Below, piece by piece: positions 43,639 to 55,930 of a stretch of 64,000 bases of DNA. Position 1 is the stretch's first letter; each line of letters opens with the position of its first letter. The notes beneath the pieces are model-generated. The model was given only the letters and a program-made list of their open reading frames with translations, ran no database searches and was not told the origin of the DNA. A program made the position numbers and the translations under genes. Source of the stretch: Cladorrhinum sp. PSN259 (Eukaryota; Ascomycota; Sordariomycetes; Sordariales; Podosporaceae); contig MU867122.1 in assembly GCA_033725935.1 (NCBI GenBank), positions 1-64,000 on the forward strand, given 5' to 3'.

Positions 43639-43879
43639 TGGAGCATTTTCTGGATATTCATGCCGTCGGGAATATGGAGTTTTGTGGATGAATTTCGAGT
43701 CAGACTTTGACAAAATGCAGGGGTGTTGGGCGGTATGAAATGGCAGATTCAGACTAACCCCTGTGGTGGCGGGGTAAAAAATGCTTGGGACACTGCACAC
43801 AACGACAAGAGAGGTGGGGGACAAAAAAATAAGTGCTGCAGTTAGCGATGAGCCATGAAATCGGCCAAAAGTAGAAGCG

Positions 43880-43968
43880 TCCCCTCGACCGGAATCGAGC
43901 CGGTGACCTTTCGGTATCAAATAAATTCCTTTACAGCCGAACGTGATAGCCAACTACACCACAAGGGG
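43880..43968 (-). tRNA. tRNA-Tyr (GTA) with ~15-nt intron
   Basis: The acceptor CCCCTTG pairs with CGAGGGG. The T-arm is ACCGG-CTCGATT-CCGGT, and the anticodon stem TTCGG/CCGAA has loop CTGTAA and an intron after position 37. Anticodon GTA means Tyr, and an intron here is universal in eukaryotic tRNA-Tyr. The discriminator is A. It sits 241 bases from tRNA-Met on the same strand. Confidence 0.88.
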
Positions 43969-44692
43969 ATGGATTGCTTTTTCATGATGGCGACGGGGAT
44001 GGGGAAGTGGGAATTTTTCGAACCGATGCGTGTGGGTTGTGGGTTGAAAGACCCCTATTGTTTGGTTTCCAAAAATTTTAATTGCACAATTGGACGATTC
44101 AAATAGAAAATTGCCCGGCTGCTTTTACCCGCTGCCTAACTGCAACAAGAGTGCCGGGCGTGCAGACACCGCATTCCACGCCGCCAGGAAAAGGATGTGT
44201 ATGTGCTACAGGTGAACACTATATCTTATCTCACGAGATGATGCATCTAGAAAACCCCCCAAAAAAATTACAACGCGGAGTAGGGGGTCGTTCCAACTTG
44301 GAGTGCACAATCCAACAGTGAAAGGATCTATGAAGGGGTTCAACGCCTCTCCTAGGGTTGTGGGCCTAACTTGACATGCCTGAAAAAAGACAAGCAGACC
44401 ACTAAATGACGCAAAGAACTGATTTGATGGCGCACATAACGCAGACTAAGAGAAGGAAGAGGTTCTCAACTTCAAGTTGGTGACATGGAACCTCATATCT
44501 CTCTGCCACACAGAACTGGACTTGCATGTTAATATACAGATTCTCTCTCGGACAACGAATGGAGGAGAATGACAAAGTGTTGGATTAGAACGGTGCATAT
44601 TTAACAACAGTTTTGGTCCAATCATAGACTAGTCAGAGCCTAAGTAGAATATACAAACACAACAAGAGCTAAGACTAGACAGCTAGGGGGAA
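43969..44692. other. Intergenic
   Basis: No gene is supported between the tRNA pair and the Gln-rich pseudogene. Confidence 0.4.
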
Positions 44693-45765
44693 ATGCCGAG
44701 TACCAGCAGGTCCTCAAGACGAGCCGGAAAAATATCCATTGATAGATGCGGGCACCTACCCATACACACAGTCCTCAGAATCACAGCCACAGCGGGTGTA
44801 TTATACAGGTTAGCCTCCGCTGACGGGAATGCCCGCTCATACAGCCGCTCTAACACGCAGCAGGATCAACACGAGTCCAATCATCCGCAGCCAAACCCTT
44901 TACTGCAGGGGTCGTATAGACCCTCGCCGTCGAGCATTGCTCAGAACCACCACATACAGTTTGACCCCCAACCTCCATTTGAAGCTCAAGAGTATCGCTC
45001 CTCGCCAAAGGGAACACCGGAAGTCCAACAAGCGCAGTATGAGGCTCAGCACCAACCACAACAAGGACAGTATCGAAGCTTTCCTCTAGAAGGTAGTTCC
45101 TCGCGTTCACAGGTTCATCTGGTGTCTCAACAACCACAGCAGCAACAGACTCAGTTCCATGTCTCTCAAAAACCTGTTAGCCAGCAACAACTGACCGGTC
45201 TTGTATCACAGCAGCCTCAGCAACAGCAGGGGCACGGGTACTTTACTATCCGCAGTCACGGTCTGCCAGTGGCTCGTCGGCACAATAACGCTCTCATAGA
45301 CGCGGTCCGTCCAATGTTCAGCAATCTTCACTGTTGGTTCCAATTGCACCAAAGAAGTCGAGATTGAGGGAGTTGAGGGACCAGGGGCCTCAGTCCCAAC
45401 AGCAGCAGCAATATGAACAGCAACAATAGCAACCTGAATGTCACACGTGCCCTGACTTCCCACATGCGACACAGTGTTCAGAATGACACACTGGACGACA
45501 GGCATGCCAAGAAGCCTCCGGGACCTATCAATATAGTAGGACCCTCCCTGGCGACCACACCATGCACGTCGAGGTCCTCGAAGGAAGGAATTCTGGCAGA
45601 CGGTTGGCTGGGAAGGTCACCGATGGAAATATGAGCATGCAGAAGTACTGCAGTAGGACCCCGAGGCAACACACCTGTATTCTTAGTAATCTTTGGGGCC
45701 GGAGGAGAGGTTCCGGCCAGGAAGCCCAGAGGGTGTGGGAAACCAGAAGGCTCTCACGGGTATAA
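44693..45765 (+). pseudogene. Gln-rich protein remnant with RIP-like stops
   Basis: From the ATG at 44693 an open frame gives a Gln/Ser/Pro-rich protein (VSQQPQQQQ repeats). Near 45235-45250 the plausible coding frame shifts by one base: the next frame continues YYPQSRSASGSSAQ, then KKSRLRELRDQG and more Gln repeats to 45765. That frame is broken by TAA (45286-45288), TAG (45427-45429) and TGA (45484-45486). The first two lie within Gln runs, so they look like CAA/CAG to TAA/TAG. The later part has a knuckle-like Cys/His series (CHTCPDFPHATQC). No family is recognised. A gene degraded by one frameshift and three stops is the simplest reading; chance low-complexity sequence is the alternative. 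Confidence 0.4.
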
Positions 45766-46589
45766 GTAGGCCGGTGGATTCCAACCAGATCGTAGGAACC
45801 AAGGACCTCTGAGGCCGAAACAGATTATTATACTGAATTGAACTATTTGCTCCAAGCCGTATTTAAGCCCCTTGTCACACTGAAACTGGGTTCACGTTTG
45901 GGCCAAGAGACGCGTAGAGCATGGTTCTTGTGTACGTACTATCTTGGTTACGTGTATTTTCCCCTATGTCGCTCTTTATGAAACTCGGACACTTTCAGCA
46001 CTGCTTGGTTTAGTTTATACAAGCAAGGATACCGCAGTAATATCAAATTTGTGTGAAAGAGGATGGGACCTTAGCCCAGAGGCCCTCCATTGCTTGTATA
46101 TGATATCCAGATCATCATTGATGAATATTTCCAGCAACCATGCTAGCTGAGAGGTATGGCATTATGTGTACTTCTGTCAATACCCCTTCCCCCGCACAGC
46201 TGATAAAATCTCCCAAAATGGAAGATTTCCTGCCGCACTGCCAGCTCGACCTGGACGCCACCAACGCGGAATGGCCACCCAGAAACGAAACCAACCCCCT
46301 GTTATAACCAATCAGCTTGGTTCAAAATTCAGGTGGTAGTGCCAGACACGAAAACTCTGATGCGAGCATTGCGCACGATGCGCATTAGCATTCGGGAACA
46401 ACACCCCGCCAGCGGAATACAGTATACTTCACTTTAAGCCCTGGAAAGAGGCGTGCCTCTTTTTTTACCATTGTTTCCCAACTGCCAGGTACTCTAATAT
46501 ATGAAATCCATATTAGTCGCACTTCATATGGAACTGGACACTTGGCGATTTCTGGAGCATTTCAGTGCCGATGTCCGTCATTCATCGCG
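45766..46589. other. Intergenic
   Basis: No gene recognised. Presumed promoter of the zinc-finger paralogue on the right. Confidence 0.4.
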
Positions 46590-48545
46590 ATGAGTTCCAA
46601 ACAAATCACTTTGACTGCCCTGGACCACAGGGAAATCATTCTCCAAGCAGAGTATTCCGGACACATCAAACGATACTTACTCGAGGAATCGCCTTTGGAA
46701 CAGATTCTGGTACGAGAACATCATGATTCCGGACAGAAATACGAACCTTACTACTGTGCGAAACTCCGCCAGGAAATTGATGATGCGCAAGCTCTATTCT
46801 ATGGACACCACGGAGTGTCACGGTTCGATGCACAGCTCAGGCTTGACGTGTATTATTGCTCGCCCAGCGATGTTGACAACCCCGAGGGTGTCTCCAGGCC
46901 GTCTGTCAGTTCAAACTCTGAGCCAAATGGCCAGCCATCGCTGTCAGGTACCTACAGGTGAGCATCGACACTGTTCCACTTTGTTATTGGTTTGGCTAGC
47001 GGCTAGCTGACACTCTATTAAACAGCATCCCTGATGATGATTCGCTCGAATCCCGTCCGAGGCCTGCCTCGGGGGAATCCTCAGAGACGGAAGCTACGTC
47101 TTGCGAGCTGTTAGCCACCCCGTCCATCCTCACAGTGTGGCATCTGCAAATTGTCAATCAAGTGATGACGTATCTCAGAACCGTCCTGGCGCAACATGTT
47201 CAACACCAACAGCGTCCAGCCACTGGAGAACAGCCGTCAAAGAGTGGCACCTCTAATGGTGCTGCCCCCGGCATCTCAGATGCGTCCTGGAGGTGTGGGA
47301 ACAAGCGGACGATTGGTCAAGTTGATACGGATGGAGATGACGACATCGACGAAGAGGATGTGCCAAGGGGTGGCGGTGGGGATGGCGATGGGGGTGGCCC
47401 AAACCACAATACCGTATCCAATGTGTCACCCGTCTTGAGGCTGGCCTGTCCTTACCACAAGCGAAACTCCCGTAAATATGGAGTTGGCGCCTGCGCAACC
47501 TCAAGCTGGGTATACGTTCGGAGACTGAAGCAAGTGCCCTGCGACATCCAGTCACGTTTTATCCTTTAACTGACTAACAAGGGTCTCAGAGAGCATATAT
47601 ATCGTGTACATCGCCTTCCTATATCTTGTCCACGCTGCCAGGCGTCTTTCAGCGACCAGGCGATGCTCAGCGAGCACCTGCTTCTTCCCGATCGCTGCGA
47701 AAGGAAGCTTCAGACCGGTGATGCTCCAGAGGGCTGCACGTGGCAACAAGAAAAGGCCTTGAGAGATAAAAAAAGACGACCCAATATGGGAGAGAACGAG
47801 AAGTGGGTGGAGACGTACCGGATCCTATTCCCGAATGACACCAAGATACCAACACCATGTGATTGTTGCACCACTACCAAGTTCTTTAGCACAGCACTAA
47901 CCTTCACTCCCAGATTTCGAACGATGGGAGGATACTCGCGATCAGGAGATTGCCCAAGCGAGACATGAATTGCTTCATTTAGTACGGCAGGGGCTGGAAG
48001 CGGCCGTGGTTCAACTGCCTACCGATTTCCAGGAGTATCTCAAGGCGAAATTAGAAAGAATCTTCAATGATGCTCAGCGAGAAATTTTGCAGCGCTATCA
48101 GCCCCAAGATGCTCAGCACACTAGAAGGTTGAGCTCATCTGCAGAGCTGTCCGCGCCCTGTGATACAATGATCTCGGTATCTGGATGCACGACCGAGCCC
48201 AGCTCAAGCAACTCAGCAACAAACCTTGAGCATCGACTTGATCCAGAACTCACGACCTTGTTGGAAACACCCTTCGACTTCTCCAATTTCTTCCGCCAAA
48301 GCTCCGCAGCGGCTCAAAGTCAAGATTGGGATGAAGAATACGGCAACCCCCATAATCTCGACGCTCATCAACACAAACGAGTACGTCACGAGCAACCCTT
48401 TGGGGCTTCACCATCTGCTGCCGAGATCCCAGATACCACAGAACGGCCAGAGGAGCCTGAGGTTGACACAGGAGCGGATGCACCAAGCCCATCAATTTGG
48501 CTTCTAATTGAGGAGGACCCCTTCGATTTAGCGGAGAGTCGGTAG
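46590..48545 (+). CDS. Zinc-finger-type fungal protein, paralogue A
   Basis: Member of a fungal family with a C2H2-related Cys/His region, probably nuclear. Exons are 46590-46957, 47026-47533, 47582-47858 and 47914-48545 (594 aa); phases agree at every junction. The diagnostic core is ACPYHKRNSRKYG, then the HIYRVHRLPISCPRC block, SDQAMLSEHLL, and downstream KWVETYRILFPNDTKIPTPYFERW (the last residues formed by splicing). This order is repeated in the gene at 51856. The middle has an acidic/Gly-rich linker, and the C-terminus is Ser/Glu-rich. The ATG at 46590 is used because the longer upstream reading begins with TTG. The second intron (48 nt) is close to the minimum size. Function unknown. 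Confidence 0.8.
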
Positions 48546-49455
48546 AGGAACATCAAATGCCATGGTAATGTCACGCGTTGTTGTCGACATTGAAAAGACG
48601 GGATACCAGATGCATACTATCTATGGTATTAGCACACACTACAACTTCACACCCTGGTCACAGCAGCAGTTAGACGGCACAAGAGACAGGGGTGATTGAA
48701 CTGCCGAAAACTTGTTGGTGGTGCCATTCGGAGGGATCAACAAAACTAAGAGGACCCAGACTGCAATCACAGGCAAGCTGTGACGAATCATAAATGTCTC
48801 ACTAGCTCGGGGGAGGGAACTATCGAATTTGTTATTGACAAAAAGCCCTGCAATGCGGGCACGATCCTGCTATGATAGATTAGACACTAGACTAGTCTAC
48901 CCTAAGCCATGACGAAATACTTGAACTTTTTCTCAATGTCACAGAAATAAATATTTCCTCCGACTTTGGCTGTCACCCTGCCCTGCAGGGCGTCCGTGAG
49001 ATATTCCAAGTGGTTGTCAGAGGTGGGGTGTTCCACTGTTTCTTTTCTTGGTGCGGAGATCGGTTACATGTTAACAATCTGTTCCCCCGCTCCTATGTAG
49101 ACTGCCACCTTGTGTGACTGCATCCCCGTATCTTGCAGCCAACGGCATATGACTGAGCCCAAATATCCACAATTCCCAAATCTCCGTAGACAACCACAAG
49201 AGCCCTGCATTTCCTCCTCACACGTCGGTAAGCACCACGGGGGGTACCACGTCAAACCTAGTCACTCTGAGGACGTGCACAGCCCTACACGGGCCGGGGT
49301 CTAAAACTGTGAATAAACAATTCCACTTTCCCCAATTCGTGAGAAACCCAGAATGACTTCCTATAAAGATGCTGCCACCAGTCCCTATGAGGGGTACTGC
49401 CTGACCTTCCCTCCATCTTCCCTGACCTTGAAGCAGGTAGGCTCCCGTACCCACC
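48546..49455. other. Intergenic
   Basis: No supported gene. Promoter side of the P450. Confidence 0.4.
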
Positions 49456-51127
49456 ATGACATACGGCTCATTATTCACGAACGGCACCCTCTTGCCAGAG
49501 GCTCTGCCCTGGAACCTGAGCACTCTTCTCGCCCTCACCCAGTCAGTCAAATTCAACGTCTTCGTCGTTGCGCCTTCCGTCGCGCTATTTGTCTGGTTTT
49601 TCGTTGCCCACCAGACATCACCACTCAAGAAGTATCCAGGACCGTTCCTCGCAGGTAGGTAAACCTAATCCTGCCAACAGCTAACCTTGAATTATCCTCG
49701 AGTCAGTGCTAAGTGATACATTCTTAGGATGGACGAACCTGTGGCGATTAAACCTGGTCTACGGAGCCAAGTACGCACCGACGATCAAGAAACTCCATGA
49801 GAAATACGGCCCCATCGTCCGCATCGGTCCCAACCTCCTCGACCTCGACTACCCGGAGCTCTACAGAGTAATCTACAGCACGGACGGCAAATGGGTCAAG
49901 TCTGACTTTTACAAAAACAGCTCCTCAGTGATCGACGGCAAGATAACCTACCACATGTTCAGCGAGACAGACAACGTCGAGCACGCCCGGCTTAAACGGC
50001 CAGTCGTCAGACACTACTCCGTCCCTTCAGTCCTGGCAATGGAACCACTCATGGACAAAGCGATCGGCGACTTTTTGGGTCACCTTCAAGAACGCTACGT
50101 TTCCCCTGGAAAACAAGCCCCGTTCGGTGACTGGCTAGGTTACTTCGCCTGGGACTTTCTGGGCCTCACAACCTTCAGCGCCAAGTTCGGATACATGGAA
50201 GCCGGCTGCGACTTTGACGGCACATTGGCGATAGCAGACAAATCAATCGACTACTTGGGGCTCTGCGGCCAGATGCCCTGGACAGATCACTGGCTCGACA
50301 AGAATCCCGTCTACCCTCTTGGTCCGCCAAACATCTCCAAGGTCACCGGGATAGCCATCGAGAACATGACGGCGCGGCTCAAAGGGGAGGACAAGAACTT
50401 TAACCCGGAGAGGCCTGATTTCTTGCAGTATTTCATCGAGAGCAAATCTACGCACCCTGAGACTGTTAATGAGGGGACGATTGTGGGTTACTTGCTGCTT
50501 AATCTTATCGCGGGTGCGGACACGACGGCCATTACGATGCGCGCGCTGTTTTACTACTGTCTCAAGAATGAACGGGTGTGGAATAAGTTGCAGAAGGAAG
50601 TGCGCGCTAACTTTAAGCCCTTTGAGGCTGCTTCGCACGCCAAGGCGCGTGCGCTGCCGTACCTTGAGGGCGTGGTGAGGGAAGCGCTGAGGTTCCACCC
50701 TGCTGTGTCGATGATTATGGAGCGCATCGTGCCAAAGGACGGGCTGACTCTTCCGGACGGATCGGTGGTCCCCGGGGGACAGATGGTCGGTATGAACCCT
50801 TACGTGGTCGGGAGGAACAAGACAATTTTCGGCAAGGATGCGGATGAGTTCAATCCCGACCGGTGGTTGCGCTTCGACGGGGAGACGGAGGATGCGTACA
50901 AAGAGAGGATGCAGACGTGGAACCAGGCGCTGATTGGGTTCGGCGGGGGTTCGAGGATCTGTTTGGGGAGGAACCTGAGTCAGATGGAGCTTTGGAAGGT
51001 GGTGCCTACCTTGATTGCTACTTTTGATATCGAGCTGGTGGATAAGGATGAGGTGTGGTGGACGAGCTCGCGGTGGTTTTATCGAAATAAGGGATTGACT
51101 TGTAATTTGAAGCCGAGGAGTGATTGA
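49456..51127 (+). CDS. Cytochrome P450, pisatin-demethylase-like
   Basis: Microsomal class II P450, 532 aa. Exon 1 is 49456-49654, the intron is 49655-49727 (GTAGGT donor, TTAG acceptor), and exon 2 is 49728-51127. The N-terminal anchor is VFVVAPSVALFVWFFVA, followed by the proline hinge KKYPGP; the splice joins it to the GWTNLWR segment. The I-helix AGADTT is at about 275-280, the ExxR motif is VVREALRFHP, the PERF-type motif reads FNPDRW, and the heme loop is FGGGSRICLGR with the Cys thiolate ligand. Overall pattern resembles pisatin demethylase-like (CYP57-type) enzymes, which O-demethylate plant phenolics, but that substrate is not implied. It stands between two zinc-finger paralogues and has no reductase or backbone enzyme nearby. 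Confidence 0.93.
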
Positions 51128-51855
51128 GGGACTTGTTGCTGTGGGAATGGAAAGATTTTCACGCGACCGTTGGAACTAAAGTTTTCTGGTCCAGAGTTAA
51201 CCAACCGCTGGTGAAACTTTCGGTTTAGCATGACGTCATTTTCGAGATCAGCAGACAGATATCGGTTGCGCTCGGCATGAAGAAATAATAATAAAAATCA
51301 CCGAGATTGTGTCAGCTTTCATCATCCATCAAATTTATACAGAGAATAAGCAGCAAATCATGCTTGAGATTCGAGTCGAATGAGAAATTGGGGCGGATTT
51401 GATCCACGTTCCGGGAATCGAATCAACGGACAGAACGTCACCTGCAGCCGCTGATGGGACGGAGGGAAATCAGGCACTGGCCAATCAAAGCGCAGATCGG
51501 CCACTAACACAGCAGCGCTAATTCGCACCCCGGTCTCTGGTGAGCCGTTCCACCATCTCCCACCAGTCGACGACGTCGAATTGTCCAATCCCCATTGAAC
51601 GCCACCACGCGTCTTGTTGACTTTGATCCAAACTTTCGGCAATGTTTACGGATGCTCGGTCGGATGCTCACTTTAACTCTGGTCCTTGGCTGGGCCAAAT
51701 TCCCCGGTCATCCCTGCTGCTTGGCCCACCACCGCGGTTTTCCTTCCCAGTTCCATCATCACGGAAACCCCCGCCTTTGAACCACAGCCCCCGACTTCTC
51801 AAATTTCTTTTTGTGATATTACCTGCGTTTCACGGGGAACATATTCCGAGCACCC
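51128..51855. other. Intergenic
   Basis: No gene recognised between the P450 stop and the second zinc-finger paralogue. Confidence 0.4.
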
Positions 51856-53925
51856 ATGGCGTTTTATGAGCCAAAGTCGACCGCACCGTTCAAGCCGAGC
51901 AAGCTGAGGAATTCTCAGTCTCTTGTTAACATCCGCTCCTCAGCTTCTTCGCCCGAACAGTATCGCACATATGGACGTTGCACACCCCAGGATGAGCCGT
52001 GGATATCGAGACCGGATCGGACGTCGGATTTGAGGCCCAACACCACAATGTCATTGTATTCATCATCACCCTCCAGTCTGGTCCGCCGCCTGTCGCCTCG
52101 GGAACACAGACTTTCTTTGCTCAACCGGGCACGAGAGGCCAAGGAAGACGACAGTGGTTCAGAATCAGAATCATGGACAACTCGCGCTGAGAGGCGACAG
52201 AGTCTTGCTCGCCGACTTGCGTCACCAACGGCAAGGATTGCCACCGACTCTCAACGCGCAGAAATACCAAGGAGATCCGTGTCGGCCAACCAAGTAAGGC
52301 ATTCGCTGACAAAATCTGCTCCTCTCAATGGACATCCTCCGCCATATTGTAGAGCCAAGGTGTCGGATGGTGCTCCAAAGGAACAACATGTTACGAATCC
52401 GGAAACTGTTGCGCGGATATTGAAGATATGGGAAGCAATGGCCAGGTGTTCAGAGGAGCTTTCGATGTCCCCAAATGGCTCATTTGACCCGCCAGTCCAG
52501 CATCAAACCCCTCGGACCGTGGAACCGGTCCAAAAGCCGGAAGATGGATGCATCGCTTCATGTAAATCTGGATTCATGCCATCCTCGCCCCAGGATTCTG
52601 GAGTGAGATATCCATGCCCGTTTAGGAAACGGAACCCAGCCAGGTTTAACATCCGGGACCACGAGTTTTGTACCAGGATCCGATTTACCTCTATGTCAGA
52701 CCTCAGGTGAGTGTACCATAAGTCCTGTATGTTATGGCTCAAGCTGACTCGCGAATAGAAAACACATTGTGACATATCACAAACTCAAGTTGTCGCCTCT
52801 TCAATGCATCCGATGCAAGGCCAACTTCGACAGCGAATCTACCCTCTCAAGCCACATGTTGCTTCCCAGAGATCAGATGTGCGACTTGAACCTTTCCCAA
52901 GCTCATGACTCGGAAGACGGCATATCGGATGAGATAGCCCAGACACTTTATGGCAACGATACAAAGGTGGAATGGTCCTGGGAGAGAATATGGCATTTGT
53001 TGTTTCCAGGTGATAACGAAATCCCCGATTCAGGTATGTTGTTACTTAAATCACACAAGAAGTTGATACTCACCACTGATTAGACTTTCAACCGATCATC
53101 GAGCTTGCCGAGGTTGACCGAGCATTCGACGACAAGGATGATGAACTGAAAGCCAATCTACGAACAACCCTCAGACTCTTTCTTCCAGAAGACGTCCACG
53201 ATGACTACTGCGGCTTTCTCGCTGGGCAACTCGACCTCGTTTTTCAGACACATCGAGCAAATGTCATCAGACATTGTCTTAGTGTTCCCGAAGCCGCAAC
53301 AGCACAGTCTATTACGTTTGAGCCGCGTGAGCAAACCCAGCCTAGAAGATCAATCCGTAGATCGCGGCAGAGCAGCCTAGTGCAAATCGTCAAACCTACC
53401 AGTAGCAGCACAAAACATCTCAAGCGATTCAGTACCGATCCTAATGCCCAGGCACTACCCATCCGAGCAGTCAACACACCCCCACCGCTACATGACTACG
53501 ATACAGCATCTACCAGCCCCACCCTGGTTGACGAAGACGACGACCACACTGGCATGAACACGCGGGACTCTGGCCTTGGGATTTTGTGTCATCTCTGTGG
53601 GACGGAGGCATGTCGTGGCGATTGTGCAACGAGAATCATGTCGAAGGACAGTCAGGAGCAGCAGCAACCTGGGGCTATGAGTGAGCGGGAAACAAATGAA
53701 TGGCCATTGTCCCCTCGAAACAATATGAGGAGGGCAAGCACGGAGGTGAGGGGGCGGTATCTCAGGAGACAGCCTGAACGGGATGTATTGAGAGTCAAGG
53801 TTGATGACGCAAACCGGAGAGATAGTGGCGAGTTTTTAAGCGCAAGTGGGAGTGGAAGCGAGGATGGAAGGTTCTCGCCTCAGTCGTTTAAGCAGAGGGT
53901 TATGAGGAGGGAGAGTGGTTTTTGA
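51856..53925 (+). CDS. Zinc-finger-type fungal protein, paralogue B
   Basis: Same family as the gene at 46590. Exons are 51856-52706, 52759-53033 and 53084-53925 (655 aa), with GTGAGT and GTATGT donors and consistent phases. A Ser/Arg-rich N-terminal half precedes the core YPCPFRKRNPARFN, then the LRKHIVTYHKLKLSPLQC block, CKANFDSESTLSSHML, and the WERIWHLLFPGDNEIPDSDF stretch. These align with CPYHKRN, EHIYRVHRLPISC, FSDQAMLSEHLL and WVETYRILFPND in paralogue A. The first intron interrupts the finger region, and the second falls just after IPDS, as in A. The C-terminus is Ser/Arg-rich with one more Cys cluster (CHLCGTEACRGDC). The function is unknown. Confidence 0.82.
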
Positions 53926-55930
53926 GGAAGGGGAAGGTGAATGTTGGACTGGCCTCCGTCTTGTTCTCTTTTTTTGGGAGGTGCTTTTATTTTAACATGC
54001 TTTTGCCTCGTGTTTGGGTTTTTTTTTCTGGATTAATGGCGGGCTCTCTATTTGGCATTAGCGTTGGTTTTTTTTGGGGGTTTTTTTTATTTTTTATTTT
54101 TTCTTTTGCGTTTGGCTGTTTGGATATACTTGACATCTTTTGTCTTTCTAGATTAATGTCATTGATAACAACGTTAGAGTTTGCTATTTTGGCTTGTCAG
54201 TTCGAGCAGGATCCCTCAACCCCAACAAACTTATCGTTACCTACATTGCATATTGGACATCCACCCACTCCGTTTCGAAATGTCGGCATATCTTGAGTCT
54301 TCGTTGACCAGCCTGTTAGTTGAAATTTACACTCCAGGCAACAGGTACCCGATAGTCTTAAAAATGGAGGTTTTGATGAGCAGGGGGCTTACACACGGTT
54401 ATCCCCTGCCTAACCAAACTAACTTTTCTAGAATATACGGGTTTGCATTTGGTTTGGGATAGCTGTGTATACACTTACCTATCTAGGTTAAGGTGCAGAT
54501 ATTATTTCATTATTCTTTCCGTAAGGATAGCTAATAGCAACTACCCCTAAACACGCCAAGCGCTACTAATGCTCTCTGAACCAGACAGACAGTGGTATAG
54601 TTATGTGGGATCTTCTGCTTCCACAAACTGAAAGGCCGATATCATCATGTACTTGAAGCCCAGCCTTGATCATCTTTAGACATTCAGATTTGATACTGTG
54701 TTGCTAGATCTTCTAGAAGGTTTCTCCCGTACTGGCAAACATCAAGTCCTTTGCAATAACCCCCTTCTCTGCGGGGTATTTCGGGCCCTGCTCTTGAGAA
54801 TTTGCCGGCCCCCAAGAAGCTACGGCACTTTTATTACGGATGGCGGAAGTGACATTCACTATCCAGAGATGCTTCAAGATTCTAATATGAATCCGGAGCC
54901 ACGAATGCTCGCAAAGTTCTTTTCTGGGGCGCTGGGGAGCCAGCTCTTTACCACAGTGTCGAACCAGTCATCACTCCAGGGCTCTGCTCCAAGCTCCCAA
55001 ACTTCAATCGAGGACGAGAACCAGGAAGATTCACCAACGGTTCATTCCGACACGGAGAGTTTTCGAGATGTTGCTTACAAAGGCACTTTTGTGGCCGAGT
55101 TTTTGACCGGGGTTTTAGGGGAGGTTGAGTAGCGATCACGAGAGGGTGTTCAGGCTCCGCACATTGTTAAAAAAAACCCCTCTTGTTTAACTTTGAGCGT
55201 TATCGGGCATAACTGGAAAATCTCTGTTAAACAATTCGCATTCAAAATTGGACACGAGTCAGAATAGAAGCATTACCGGAACACCATGCATTATGCCCGC
55301 AGATTTCGAAGGTAAGTCATATTGCTGCTATATTACCTAAAGCATGGCTTAGTTGTGGACGCTGACGATATTCAAAGCTCGATAGCCTACAAGTTCAAAA
55401 ATAGCCTATCCTCAAGGCACTGGATGAATATTGCCATAACCAAGAAGATGAACCTTCACGAGAAAATGCAGTCAATATTTCTTGTGCTCGGTGTATCAAG
55501 CTCCATGTAGGCAAAGTTCTCGAGATGAATCCTTGTACGGCTTGGCTTGTTGGGACAAACATGGGTGTCAATCGGTGAGTTTTCTCCAGAGCAGGAAACA
55601 CTAATCAGTGACATTATCTAGCTTTACGTTTGTTGGTTCTCGACCGAGAATTCGGGCCTGGGGGCGTCGGGAGTAATTGCCGAGGTTGGTAGTATCAGAT
55701 TCCATGAGGGATTAGCGGGTCAATAATGGGCATGCAGGTGCTGGATAGCGTTGCAATACCGTGTGACTGCATGCTCTGGGCTCTGGGCTCTGGGTTTGCT
55801 TACCGATTCCAGCACACCTTGCATTGACCCCTGACGACTCGGATGTGACCCGGGCCCGGCATAAATACATGTATGAGCCGCACAACTTCCCACGTTCCAA
55901 ATGTTCAGCAGCCTTGATTCCATTCCAAAG
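53926..55930. other. Intergenic, possible gene remnants
   Basis: No confident gene. A frame over 54698-55132 reads acidic/Ser-rich but has no ATG start. Near 55280 a short ATG exon (MPADFE) with a GTAAGT donor and a later Cys pair (CARC) may be a degraded zinc-cluster gene. A TATA-like CATAAATA at 55859-55866 lies 65-72 bases before the oxidase ATG. Confidence 0.4.
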
